Notes under the pieces: model-generated
What the model was told of the DNA's origin: nothing
The model's input: the letters and a program-made list of their open reading frames with translations, nothing else
Databases searched by the model: none
In this document: in pieces, positions 1 to 8,924 of the stretch
How the letters are laid out: every line of letters starts with the position of its first letter
Numbering within the stretch: position 1 is the stretch's first letter
Assembly: GCF_010634855.1 (NCBI RefSeq)
Contig: NZ_MWLQ01000019.1
Span: 58,806-122,805, forward strand
DNA: 64,000 nucleotides
Reading direction: 5' to 3'
Source of the DNA: Microbacterium sp. B35-30
GTDB lineage: Bacteria; Actinomycetota; Actinomycetes; Actinomycetales; Microbacteriaceae
Made by a program: the position numbers and the translations under genes

Positions 1-1501
1 TCGGGCTGTCGATCAGACGTCGTGGGATCGTCTCGGCGAGCCGGCCGGACGGGTTGACCGCTCCATAGAGGAGGTCTGCAATCGCTGCGCCGCTTGCCTG
101 CCCGAGCAGGAAGGCATCGAGGATGGCGTCGACATCGTCGTGCCAGTCCTCCATCGAGACGACTCCACCGTGCGAGAGCACGACGACGGTGCGGGATGCC
201 GCAGCTGCGACTTCCTTGATCAGTTCGACCTGGTCGGCAGGAAGCTCGAGTGTGGTGCGGTCGTAACCCTCGGATTCGTCGGACTCCCGCAAGCCGGCGA
301 ACACGAGAGCGATGTCGGCCCCAGCCGCCGCGTGTGCGGCCGCGGCACGCAGAGCGCTCGGGTCGCCACTGCCATCCAGGGTGAAGCCGGGCTGGAAGTC
401 GACATGGGCGTTCGCGTACTCGACGACCGAATCGAGAAAGGACGCAGTGCGGGTGGAGTTGACGCGAGAACTTCCGCCGCCCTGATATCGAGGGGTTCGG
501 GCGAACTCGCCGATCACGGCGAGCTTGGACGAACCACTCAACGGAAGAGCGCCGTCGTTCTTGAGCAGCACGGCGCACTGGGCAGCCACCTGCCTGGCCA
601 GCTGGTGGTGGACGTCGAGGTCTACGTCGCCATCCGCAGTCCCGCGCCAGCTCGATAGTCCGATAACGCGTTGGACAGCGGAATCCAGCTCATCCTCATC
701 CAGCACTCCCGCTCGGACTGCAGCGGCGATGATCGGTGGGTTTCGACCCTCGCTGCCCGGCATTTCGAGATCGACACCGGCGTGCACGGCGACAACGGGG
801 TCATGCACGGCGCCCCAGTCGGAGACCACCGCACCTCCGAAGCCCCACTCGTTCCTGAGCACGTCGGTCAGCAACCAGCGATTTTCTGAGCTGAAGATGC
901 CGTTGACGCGGTTGTAGGAGCACATCACCGTTGCTGGCTGGGCCTCGCGCACCACCCGCTCGAACGCGGGAAAGTAGATCTCTCTCAGCGTTCGCTCGTC
1001 GACGTCGGAGCTGACCCGCATGCGGTCTGTCTCCTGGTTGTTGGCGGCGAAATGCTTGACCGACGCGCCGACACCGCCAGCCTGCAGCGACCTGACGAAA
1101 GCCGCTCCGAGCACGCCAGAGACGAGCGGGTCCTCGGACAGGTACTCGAAGTTGCGTCCGCACAGCGGTGACCGCTTGATGTTCACGCCGGGGCCTAGCA
1201 CGATGTCGACGCCCGCCGCCCGGGCTTCTCGCGCGATCGCGGCACCGATGCGCTCCGCGACGACTGGATCCCAACTCGAGCCGACCGCGACAGCGGGTGG
1301 GAAGCAGGTCGCCCTCGCGCTCTCCGCGAGTCCGAGGTTGTCGCCGCCACCGTCCATCATCACGCGCAGACCGTGCGGGCCGTCCGATAGACGCACCGGT
1401 TGGACACCAAGCTCGGGCAGGCTGGCGGTGCTCCATGGCCCGTCTCCGGACACGAGCGCTGCCTTCTGCTCGAGCGAGAGCTCGCCGTGGCTGTTGATCA
1501 C
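1..1501 (-). CDS. Glycoside hydrolase family 3 beta-glucosidase, 3' end cut by window edge
   Basis: Family 3 glycosidases release terminal beta-linked sugars. The open frame runs from GTG at 1501 off the left edge, giving 500 residues of an enzyme usually 700-850 long. Visible motifs are SDGPHGLR near the N-terminus, KHFAANNQE, and the nucleophile region VVSDWGAVHD whose Asp is catalytic in this family. NPSGRLAETIP of the second alpha/beta domain lies at the cut. The GTG start overlaps the upstream hydrolase stop by four bases (GTGA), so translation is coupled. It is the last visible gene of the rhamnosidase operon and probably removes glucose after the rhamnose cap is taken off. I see no signal peptide, so it likely acts in the cytoplasm. 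Confidence 0.9.
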   Translation of the reverse strand, partial: MINSHGELSLEQKAALVSGDGPWSTASLPELGVQPVRLSDGPHGLRVMMDGGGDNLGLAESARATCFPPAVAVGSSWDPVVAERIGAAIAREARAAGVDIVLGPGVNIKRSPLCGRNFEYLSEDPLVSGVLGAAFVRSLQAGGVGASVKHFAANNQETDRMRVSSDVDERTLREIYFPAFERVVREAQPATVMCSYNRVNGIFSSENRWLLTDVLRNEWGFGGAVVSDWGAVHDPVVAVHAGVDLEMPGSEGRNPPIIAAAVRAGVLDEDELDSAVQRVIGLSSWRGTADGDVDLDVHHQLARQVAAQCAVLLKNDGALPLSGSSKLAVIGEFARTPRYQGGGSSRVNSTRTASFLDSVVEYANAHVDFQPGFTLDGSGDPSALRAAAAHAAAGADIALVFAGLRESDESEGYDRTTLELPADQVELIKEVAAAASRTVVVLSHGGVVSMEDWHDDVDAILDAFLLGQASGAAIADLLYGAVNPSGRLAETIPRRLIDSP

Positions 1502-2739
1502 CGTTCTTCCTCGGCGGTCGAGTTCGTGGGAACGCACGCGTACAGCGCGCCGATCAGCGCCGTCGACACCGACCAATCCTGGAGGTCCGTGCGGGTGAAT
1601 CCCACGGATATGTGGTGAACCGGGTCGGCGAAGCCGATCTGGCCGCCCGCGCCCAGGTGCCCGAACGACTCCTTCGTCGGGCCGAAGCGCCACGGCTTGG
1701 GCGATTCACCGAAGTCGCCCTCGTAACCGAGGGCATAGCGCATCTTGGGGGCGGGAATCACCCGGAATATCCCGCTACGCGGCCAGATCATGGTGCGACC
1801 ACGCGCCGCCGGAGTGCGGAAGAGGTCGATCGACTCCCGGCTGACGATGCGATGTCCGTCTAGTTCGCCGCCTCGGGCGAGCATTGCATAGACACGGGCG
1901 AGGTCTCTTCCGTTCGTCGTGGCACCTGCAGCCGGAAGCTCCGCCGTGCGCGTGCGCGGCAGGTTGAAGAAGTCCAGATTCGATGTGAACGAGCCGCCAT
2001 GCATCTGCACACTCGACTGAGCGATCGGACTGCGCGGGTCCATCTGCTCCCTGAGCAGCATCCCCATCGCTACGCGAGCGGCACCCCGCGGCTCGGGGCC
2101 GGGCTCGATGACGAAATCCGCCATCCTGGGCTGGACCGCCTCAGGAGTTCCGATGTAGGTGTCAAGCTTCAGCGGGCGCGCCACCTCTCGCGCGAAGAAC
2201 GTGCCGATCGTGTCCCCCGTGATGCGGCGGACGAGTTCCTGGAGCAGCCAGCCGATGCTGAAAGCGTGATAGCCGATGCGCGTGCCGGGTTCCCAAGCCG
2301 GCGGTGACGCGGCGATACGACGAGCGATCTCGTCGTAGTCGTCCCAGCCGTTGCCCGACCAATCCAGTAGGTCGCCGGGATCCTCGAAGGCCAGCAACCC
2401 GGACGTGTGGGTGAGGATGTGGCGAACCAAAGTTGAACTCTTGCCCGCCTGACCGTATTCGGGCCAGTAACGCGTCACAGGAGCGTCGAGATCGAGCTCT
2501 CCCCGATCCCACAGGATCTGCGCGCAGAGCGCAGCAAGTCCCTTCGTGGCCGACATCGCTGTCGAAAGCGTGTTCTCCTCCCAAGGCACGCCGGGTCGCG
2601 CCTCCCCACCCCACAGGTCGACGACCTTCTCGCCTTCGACATACGCCGCGACCGACGCCCCGCCTCGCAGGATCTCGCTGTCGGCGAAGGCTTGCCGGAC
2701 GGGTTCGAATCCGCTCGCGACGCTTCCCGAGACGATCAC
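1498..2739 (-). CDS. Beta-lactamase-fold serine hydrolase (class C/EstB-like esterase)
   Basis: A protein of 413 residues with the penicillin-binding-protein/class C beta-lactamase fold. SATK at residues 63-66 supplies the catalytic Ser and Lys, and YHA near residue 157 is the expected Tyr motif; HTSG near 111 is also typical. The GTG start at 2739 overlaps the GH1 stop (GTGA), and its own stop overlaps the GH3 start. I prefer this start to the longer frame because of the coupling. Between glycosidases, the likeliest job is ester hydrolysis, removing acyl groups from plant glycosides, rather than drug resistance. No signal peptide is seen. The exact substrate cannot be read from sequence. Confidence 0.85.
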   Translation of the reverse strand: MIVSGSVASGFEPVRQAFADSEILRGGASVAAYVEGEKVVDLWGGEARPGVPWEENTLSTAMSATKGLAALCAQILWDRGELDLDAPVTRYWPEYGQAGKSSTLVRHILTHTSGLLAFEDPGDLLDWSGNGWDDYDEIARRIAASPPAWEPGTRIGYHAFSIGWLLQELVRRITGDTIGTFFAREVARPLKLDTYIGTPEAVQPRMADFVIEPGPEPRGAARVAMGMLLREQMDPRSPIAQSSVQMHGGSFTSNLDFFNLPRTRTAELPAAGATTNGRDLARVYAMLARGGELDGHRIVSRESIDLFRTPAARGRTMIWPRSGIFRVIPAPKMRYALGYEGDFGESPKPWRFGPTKESFGHLGAGGQIGFADPVHHISVGFTRTDLQDWSVSTALIGALYACVPTNSTAEEER

Positions 2740-3986
2740 TTCGTCTCGGCCGATTCGAGTAGCTGCCGAACGGTGGGCGTTCGGCTGGCGCGAGCCTGAT
2801 CGCCGAGCCACGCCAGGCTGGGTCGCGGCGAGCGCTCGAAAGTCTCGCGATTGACGGCGATCAGTCCGAACGTCGGCCCCCACTCCCCCCACTCGAAGTT
2901 ATCCAGAGCGCTCCAGTGGAGGTAGCCGCGTACGTCGATGCCATCTCGAACGGCAGCCTCGATGGAGGCCAGAGCACCTGTGGTGTACTCGATGCGGTCT
3001 CGGTCGTCCGCCGTCGCGATCCCGTTCTCTGTGACAAGGATGGCCGTGCCTCCGGTGATGTCCCACGCGTTGCGGATCGAGAGCCCGACCGCGTCCGGTC
3101 GGAAGGGCCACCCGGTCATCGTCTGCTGCTCTGCAGGCGAGTACGCCTGTGGTCCGTCGCGGCCGATCTTCCGGGTGGTGTACGACTGCACCCCGACGAA
3201 ATCGTCGTCCCGAGACACCTCGAGGTAGCGATCCTCCCACGCCCACTTCACCTCGGCGAGGGCGCGCTCGGCGCCCGGCTCGGCCTCGAAGCCCTGCGCC
3301 GACACCGTCCACCCGATCTTCGCGTCGGTCGTCGCGTGGAGAATGTCGACGGCTCGTCGGTGCGCGTCCGACAACACACGTGTCACGGCATCGGACGGCG
3401 TGGGGAGGGCGAAGTCGGCGATCGGCCGGGAGTCGAGCGAACTGCGCTCCCTCTCCGCATTCGAGGCCCGTTCGGGCAATCCGGTCAGCAGGGCGATCAT
3501 GTTCGGCTCGTTGATCGTGCAGATCCACGGCACATCGGCCGTGATACCGCTGACCTCCGTGACATACGCTGCAAACCTGGCGGCGGCATCCGAGCTGCCC
3601 CAGCCACCGCGCTGTGCGAACCACATCGGCGTGGTGAAGTGATGAAGCGTGACGACGGGAGTCAGCCCGAGGCCGAACGCGGTGTCGATCATGGCCCGGT
3701 AGTGCGCGAGCTCCTGTTGATCGAACTCCCCCGGTGCGGGCTCGATCCGCGCCCATTCAATGCTGAAGCGGTAGGCGTCGAGTCCGGCTTCGGCGAGAAG
3801 CCGCATGTCTTCGGGATAGCGGTGATAGCTGTCGACGGCCGCGCCGCTGCGCTCCTGGAACGGCGAATTCGGCGCCGTCTCGAGGTGCCACCAATTGGAG
3901 TTCGTGTTGTTGCCCTCGGTCTGGTGGGCGGAGGTGGCCGCTCCCCACAGGAAGCCGTCGGGAAAGGCCGGTTGGAGATTCGTCAC
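2736..3986 (-). CDS. Glycoside hydrolase family 1 beta-glucosidase
   Basis: A 416-residue GH1 enzyme hydrolysing beta-glucosides (or related beta-glycosides) with retention. FLWGAATSAHQTEG at residues 12-25 is the N-terminal GH1 signature. TINEPN carries the acid/base Glu160 and VTENG carries the nucleophile Glu320. I use GTG at 3986, giving VTNLQPAFPDGFLWG, because the longer in-frame start lies inside the upstream rhamnosidase. The gene begins 28 bases after the GH78 stop and its stop overlaps the next start. No secretion signal is seen, so it probably acts on imported de-rhamnosylated glycosides. Confidence 0.93.
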   Translation of the reverse strand: MTNLQPAFPDGFLWGAATSAHQTEGNNTNSNWWHLETAPNSPFQERSGAAVDSYHRYPEDMRLLAEAGLDAYRFSIEWARIEPAPGEFDQQELAHYRAMIDTAFGLGLTPVVTLHHFTTPMWFAQRGGWGSSDAAARFAAYVTEVSGITADVPWICTINEPNMIALLTGLPERASNAERERSSLDSRPIADFALPTPSDAVTRVLSDAHRRAVDILHATTDAKIGWTVSAQGFEAEPGAERALAEVKWAWEDRYLEVSRDDDFVGVQSYTTRKIGRDGPQAYSPAEQQTMTGWPFRPDAVGLSIRNAWDITGGTAILVTENGIATADDRDRIEYTTGALASIEAAVRDGIDVRGYLHWSALDNFEWGEWGPTFGLIAVNRETFERSPRPSLAWLGDQARASRTPTVRQLLESAETK

Positions 3987-4014
3987 AGGTTTCTCGTCTT
4001 CTCTTTGTCGTCTG

Positions 4015-6375
4015 TCAGTCGCGGAGCGTCGAGCGCAGCGTCGTCGTGGTCCCACCCGGGAGAATCGCCTCCGGCAGGCCGGGGAGGATCCCGCGCGCCT
4101 CCGAGCCCGCAGGCACAGCCACGGTCAACTCCACCTCGTCACCGTCGCGTCGCCAATTGACCGAAACGTCTCCCGCTGAGGTGAGAAGCCTGGCCGATGC
4201 ATGGGTCAGTTCACCCCCGAATGTCGGGGCAACGGTGAACCGTCGCCAGCCGGTGGACTCGGCATCCTGTCGGAGGCCCACGATGTGGCTATAGAAGAAC
4301 CCGACCACCGCGCCCTTGCTGTAGTGATTGAGCGAACCGTTGCGGGCCGTGCCGTCTTCGTCCACGTTCTCCCAGTTCTCCCAGAACGTCGTGCCGCCCC
4401 GCTCGAGCATCTCCAGCCATGACGGCACACCGGTCTGGGTGAGAAGGCGATACGCAAGGTCGGCGTGCCCCGTATCCGCGAGCGCCGGCAGCAGCATGCC
4501 GGTTGTGAGGAATCCTGTACCGAGGCGATCGTCTCGTTCCGAGATCAGTTCGACGAGGCGGGCAGATGCCGCGACCACGAGTTCGTCTGGGATGAGCCCG
4601 AACACGATTGCTCGGACGTAGGCGGCCTGCGTGTCTGAAGCGGTCCTGCCGCCTGCGCGAAGGAATTCCGTCCGCCACGCATCGAGCACACGCTCGGCGA
4701 GCGCGGCGAAGCGGGTCTCGTCATCCGGCCGACCCAGCACCCGCGCCGTCTGAACGAGTTGGCTGAGCGATCGGTAGAGATACGCCGTGCCCACCTCGCC
4801 CTGGTCTGCAGCAAAAAGAGCACGGAGGACCTCGGCCGGGTCACGATTTGGGGCCTTCGGATCTCGCGGCTCGAGCCATTCGCCGAAATGGAACGGACCG
4901 TCCCAGATGTACGCCTCGTGTGCGGCCGGTGTCTCCGAGCGCGCTACGCGGGACGGATGCCGGAAACGCTTGGCGCAGCCCAGCGCGTAATCGATCCACG
5001 CGACCGCCGACTCCCAGCTGTCCTCCAGGACGTCGACATCGCCATAGTGACGGTAGAGGGTCCAAGGCACCGCCACAGCGGCATCGCCCCATCCGGCCGA
5101 GCCGCCGCCGATCCGGTCGGGGTTGTCGGAGCGCCGCATCCGCAACGCATCCGGCGAGAACATGGCAAGGCATCCGTCGTCGTACTGATCATCGCGCACC
5201 GCCTGCAGCCATTTGCGGCCGAAGCCGTCGATGTCGAACAGCATCGCGGCGGTGGGCGCGAAGATCTGGAAGTCGCCGGTCCACCCGGAGCGCTCGCGTG
5301 TCGGGCAGTCGGTGGGCACGTCAACGGCGTTGTCGCGGAAGGTCCAGCGACCTGCCTCATGAAGCCGGTTGATTCGGTCGTCGCTGCACTCGAACCATCC
5401 CGTGCGGGTGAGATCGGAATGCACCGCGATCGCGGTGACGCTTTCAGGATCAAGCAGGCGACCCGGGTGCGTGACTCGCACGTACCGGAAGCCGTGCACA
5501 GTATGCCGCGGCTCGAAGACCTCCGAGCCGCGGCCGGCCACGACGCGATCCATCTGCTGAAACCGGATGTGCTCGCCCCGGGGCGTGTGAGTGTCGAGGT
5601 GGGTCGTCGTGAAAGTCTGGCCCGGGTCGAGGTGCTCGGCGAACTCGAGCACCGTCTCGGTGCCGGGCTCGCCGAGGTCGGTGAGCCTCGCCCAGCCGGT
5701 GATGTTCTGTCCGAAGTCCATGATCGAGACGCCGGCGGACGACGCGACAGTCGTCAGCACCGGCAATTCCTCGACCCGACGGACCGGCGGAGCGGGTGAC
5801 ATCGTGGGGTCCGGGCCCTCGACCACGCCAACGCGGACCGGGGCGGTGTCGGCAGAGACTCGGGAGAAGTCGGTCGTCTGCCCGCGCATCAGATCCGCAC
5901 TGACGATCTCGGACTCTCGGCTGGTCCATGCGCCGTCGCTGACGACGGTCAGGGTCACCCCACTAGACACAGTCGCCTCGAGTTGAACCAGGGCGGCCGT
6001 GGTGTCTCCCCAGCAGTTCTGTGTCTGCTCAGACCCGTTCCGGCCTCGAAACCAGCCGTCCGAGAGCACGATGCGAATCTCGTTCGAGCCGCGGCGAAGA
6101 AGCGACCCGACGTCGTAGGCCTGCGCGTACACCGTGCGGTCATAGTTGGTCGACCCGGGGGCGAGCTCGTGATCACCGACGCGAGTCCCGTTTAGGAAGA
6201 CCTCATAGATTCCCAGCGCCGTCGCAAACAGTCGGCCGCTTAGAGGGTCAGCATCTAGCGTGAAGCTTCGTTCCAGCGCGTAGGCGGGGCGAACATCGCC
6301 GACCTCGTCGGGCTCGGCTGGCGAGATCCACTCGCCCAGCCACGTGGCTGGAAGGGAGGACATTGCGGCGTTCAC
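4015..6375 (-). CDS. Glycoside hydrolase family 78 alpha-L-rhamnosidase
   Basis: A 786-residue alpha-L-rhamnosidase that removes terminal L-rhamnose from plant glycosides (flavonoids, saponins) or rhamnose-containing polymers. The N-terminal beta domains are followed by the (alpha/alpha)6 catalytic domain. VDVPTDCPTRERSGWTGD is the conserved acid-containing block, and the tail has FWENWENVDEDGTARNGSLNHYSKGAV. GTG at 6375 has GGAG seven bases upstream; ATG at 6363 is the alternative. It is the first gene of the four-gene operon and no signal peptide is evident, pointing to intracellular hydrolysis of imported glycosides. I see no linked transporter in the window. Confidence 0.93.
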   Translation of the reverse strand: MNAAMSSLPATWLGEWISPAEPDEVGDVRPAYALERSFTLDADPLSGRLFATALGIYEVFLNGTRVGDHELAPGSTNYDRTVYAQAYDVGSLLRRGSNEIRIVLSDGWFRGRNGSEQTQNCWGDTTAALVQLEATVSSGVTLTVVSDGAWTSRESEIVSADLMRGQTTDFSRVSADTAPVRVGVVEGPDPTMSPAPPVRRVEELPVLTTVASSAGVSIMDFGQNITGWARLTDLGEPGTETVLEFAEHLDPGQTFTTTHLDTHTPRGEHIRFQQMDRVVAGRGSEVFEPRHTVHGFRYVRVTHPGRLLDPESVTAIAVHSDLTRTGWFECSDDRINRLHEAGRWTFRDNAVDVPTDCPTRERSGWTGDFQIFAPTAAMLFDIDGFGRKWLQAVRDDQYDDGCLAMFSPDALRMRRSDNPDRIGGGSAGWGDAAVAVPWTLYRHYGDVDVLEDSWESAVAWIDYALGCAKRFRHPSRVARSETPAAHEAYIWDGPFHFGEWLEPRDPKAPNRDPAEVLRALFAADQGEVGTAYLYRSLSQLVQTARVLGRPDDETRFAALAERVLDAWRTEFLRAGGRTASDTQAAYVRAIVFGLIPDELVVAASARLVELISERDDRLGTGFLTTGMLLPALADTGHADLAYRLLTQTGVPSWLEMLERGGTTFWENWENVDEDGTARNGSLNHYSKGAVVGFFYSHIVGLRQDAESTGWRRFTVAPTFGGELTHASARLLTSAGDVSVNWRRDGDEVELTVAVPAGSEARGILPGLPEAILPGGTTTTLRSTLRD

Positions 6376-6479
6376 GAGATGACTCCATTCGACATGACCC
6401 CGGAGCCCGCGTCCGCTACGACAGGGGCCCGCACGCTGGTCGGCCGAAGAGGAGCGATGTGAGACCTCCTTGGCCCGAG

Positions 6480-6516
6480 AGCGCACTCCATCCTAACAGG
6501 AATTGTTGTGTGCGCT
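6480..6516. promoter_or_regulatory. Spaced inverted repeat upstream of the GH78 operon
   Basis: AGCGCAC at 6480-6486 is repeated inverted as GTGCGCT at 6510-6516 with a 23-base AT-richer spacer, upstream of the rhamnosidase start. It could be an operator for a sugar-responsive regulator. No regulator gene is adjacent, and 7-bp arms can arise by chance. Confidence 0.25.
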
Positions 6517-6544
6517 GAGATTTTGGTCACGGCTTGTCCGACAG

Positions 6545-6559
6545 CCCCGCGCCGCGGGG
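6545..6559 (-). terminator. Hairpin after the 6564-7547 esterase
   Basis: CCCCGC-GCC-GCGGGG forms a 6-bp GC stem immediately downstream of the esterase stop. There is no following T run, so it is a weak or factor-assisted terminator candidate. Confidence 0.35.
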
Positions 6560-6563
6560 AGTG

Positions 6564-7547
6564 CTACTCGATAACCTTCAGCGCGAAGGCGCGCATGCGC
6601 GCCAGGCACTCGGCAGCCGTCGCATTCTCGGCGTGCCTGTTCAGGTACCCGTGCTCGAGCTGGTCGACGGTCTGATCGCGATAGAAGAGCTCGTTGGGCA
6701 GGCCCTGACGATCGAGCGCTGCGTGCAGATCGAGGGCGGAATCGATGAACCAGTGCTGGAGATTGCTCGTGTTGATGAAGGCCGGCGGGTACGCACCTCG
6801 GATGTGCTGCGGCACGTTGATGAGGTTGCCCGCGCGGCTGCCGTCGGGGACCTTCTCGCCCAGCCAGAGCTGGAACAGCATACGCATGTTCCGGTCGGTC
6901 ACGCCTCGAGTGGTCAATGCCGCCTCATCGATCAGGAGTCCGCGGACCTGTTCGGCATCCAGCGCCGGCACGATTCCCAATAGCTCAGCGTAGGCGCGAT
7001 CGGTATGGATGAGCCCGAGGATCTCGGTGAGCCCGGCACCGGCACTGCCGCCCATGATCACGACGCGGTCCATGTCGAGGGAGAGCTCGTCGGCGCGTGA
7101 CGCGAGGTACCCGAGCACCTGATTCGCCTGAACCACCTGAACTGGGAAGCGATACTTCGGGGCGAAGGCGTACGTCGGACAGACGACCACGAAACCATCG
7201 GAGAGGAATGCGGCATTGACCGCCTTCTCAGACTCACGAGACGCGCCGGCGAGCGGATCCCCCGAGACCTTGTCGCCGATGAAGAAGCCACCTCCATGGA
7301 AGTTCACCAAGACCGGCAACTTCCTCGAACGATCCTCGTTCGGATACCAAACGTCGAGGAAGCTGTTCGGGTAGTCCTCCCCGTACTTGAGGTCGTTCAC
7401 ATAGACGACTCCGTCACCGAGCACCCGCGTGGATGTCGGGAGCGCCGGCTCGAAGGAGTTCAGCGGACGCGTGCGCCCCATCTTCTTCATCGCCGCCCTC
7501 TGAATGGCCGTGACGACCAGATCGGCCTTCAAGGTTGGACTCACCAT
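6564..7547 (-). CDS. Alpha/beta hydrolase, HSL/acetyl-esterase type
   Basis: A 327-residue alpha/beta-hydrolase resembling hormone-sensitive-lipase family esterases. The oxyanion motif HGGG starts at His84 and the nucleophile elbow GGSAG places Ser168. ATG at 7547 has AAGGAAGT eight bases upstream. No signal peptide or membrane segment is seen, so it is probably cytoplasmic. It lies between the glycosidase operon and two secreted esterases, suggesting a locus for breaking esters in plant-derived or polymeric substrates. Substrate unknown. Confidence 0.85.
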   Translation of the reverse strand: MVSPTLKADLVVTAIQRAAMKKMGRTRPLNSFEPALPTSTRVLGDGVVYVNDLKYGEDYPNSFLDVWYPNEDRSRKLPVLVNFHGGGFFIGDKVSGDPLAGASRESEKAVNAAFLSDGFVVVCPTYAFAPKYRFPVQVVQANQVLGYLASRADELSLDMDRVVIMGGSAGAGLTEILGLIHTDRAYAELLGIVPALDAEQVRGLLIDEAALTTRGVTDRNMRMLFQLWLGEKVPDGSRAGNLINVPQHIRGAYPPAFINTSNLQHWFIDSALDLHAALDRQGLPNELFYRDQTVDQLEHGYLNRHAENATAAECLARMRAFALKVIE

Positions 7548-7598
7548 TTCGACAACTTCCTTGTTACGCGTCTGAACAAATTTCCCACCGCGGAGCTG

Positions 7599-8714
7599 CT
7601 ACTCAGCCCCCGCGCCGCTGGCGCGACACGACAGACTCGCTCCATTGCGCGTGAATTGCTCGAAGAAATCCCACGACAGCTGAGCCGCGTCCGGTCCGCG
7701 CTGATCGCCCTGAGGTCCCGGCCACGTGTGCCCCATTCCCTCGATGATCCATCGTTGGCCGATCTCGCAGCCAGACTGGCGGTTCTTCGCCACTTCCTTC
7801 GTCCATGCATATCCGTCCACCACCTGGCCGTGCTCAGTCGCCGCGGGGTCGGTGTAGAAGCTGCCGGGCTTCACCAGATTCGCCATCGCAAGCCACTGCT
7901 GGTAGCCCAGGCCGGAACATCCGCCCACATCGCCGGGCTGCTCGCCGAGAGGATCAAGCGTGCCGCCGAACGTGATGAAAGGGACGACCCGGGCCGGGGT
8001 GCCCATCGCGGTCACCGCCAGCGCCGCGTAGTCCGCCACCACGGCTGTGGAATAGTTCATGCACGTTACTGCCATGCCGGGCCCGGCTCCCGCAACCAGC
8101 CCCACCGCGGCATAGAGTTCGGGGTAAGCGGCCGCCGTCGCACTCGCCTGGAAAGCCCCAGACGAACCACCGGCCAAGTACACCCGGTGCTTGTTCCCGT
8201 GATATTGCTCGAGGATCTGCGTCGTCATTCCCGCGACGATGTCGGCAGCACCGCCCGCTCCGCGCGTGAGATTCGGGTTGCCGGTCGATGCGGTGAGCAC
8301 CGCATCCTCGGCGACCGCAGGCCAACAATTCGGCTTGGCACCTTCGTTGTCCGCGTAGGCCACGATGAACCGCTCTCGGTCGGCGATCGTATTGAGGCCT
8401 GTGTCTTCCATCATCTCGGCCGCCGAGACTCCACAGCCGTTGAGCACTATATAGAGCGGAAGCCTGTCGGATCCCCTCCAGCCGACCGGGGTGTAGACGT
8501 GGTACTCGTACAGCGTCCCGTTCACCACGCCGAATTCGTGGTGCGAAAGCGTCCCGCCCCCTTCGTTCGATTCGCCGGTTGCCGCCGCGGCGGCCGCTGG
8601 AGCGGCCATGAGCAGGGCCGCAACTGCGAGTGCGGCGGAACCTATCCGCGTCGGACGAACCTGACGCGGTGATACCAATCGAGAACGAATGCGAAGGACT
8701 TTCGGCATCTTCAT
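7599..8714 (-). CDS. Secreted PHB-depolymerase/feruloyl-esterase-like hydrolase
   Basis: A 371-residue protein whose first ~45 residues are a Sec signal (basic start, hydrophobic AALAVAALLMAAPAAAAA, Ala-rich cleavage region). The mature part matches the LpqC/esterase PHB depolymerase family: LPLYIVLNGCG, nucleophile region LAGGSSGAFQA, and WIIEGMGHTWPG near the C-terminus with the catalytic His. ATG at 8714 has GAGAG nine bases upstream; a longer frame upstream has no support. Members cleave short-chain polyester or hydroxycinnamate esters outside the cell. The gene follows another secreted esterase on the same strand. Confidence 0.85.
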   Translation of the reverse strand: MKMPKVLRIRSRLVSPRQVRPTRIGSAALAVAALLMAAPAAAAAATGESNEGGGTLSHHEFGVVNGTLYEYHVYTPVGWRGSDRLPLYIVLNGCGVSAAEMMEDTGLNTIADRERFIVAYADNEGAKPNCWPAVAEDAVLTASTGNPNLTRGAGGAADIVAGMTTQILEQYHGNKHRVYLAGGSSGAFQASATAAAYPELYAAVGLVAGAGPGMAVTCMNYSTAVVADYAALAVTAMGTPARVVPFITFGGTLDPLGEQPGDVGGCSGLGYQQWLAMANLVKPGSFYTDPAATEHGQVVDGYAWTKEVAKNRQSGCEIGQRWIIEGMGHTWPGPQGDQRGPDAAQLSWDFFEQFTRNGASLSCRASGAGAE

Positions 8715-8761
8715 TGACACGTCTCTCTTCCGGGACCTTTGGCCGGTGATCCTCGTACGCC

Positions 8762-8777
8762 GTTCAGCGCACTGAAC
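8762..8777. promoter_or_regulatory. Inverted repeat in AT-rich promoter region
   Basis: GTTCAG and CTGAAC flank four bases in an unusually AT-rich stretch (about 8762-8820) upstream of the secreted esterase at 7599-8714. It is a plausible operator next to the promoter; no cognate regulator is identified. Confidence 0.3.
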
Positions 8778-8924
8778 AGTCAGATTATCAGAAATATGAC
8801 TGTGGTTATATTTTGGCGAACTTCGATCAAGGAGCGGCACGGTCGAGCGCAATAGGCGCCGCCGGGGGCACCGATGCAAGCCGGTATGGGCGCTCGCGCA
8901 CTGGGACGGTGGGACGGGTTCGTG

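Noticed and set aside
801..1436. 211-codon minus-strand frame
   Set aside because: Out-of-frame shadow of the GH3 gene, whose true frame is open to the window edge.
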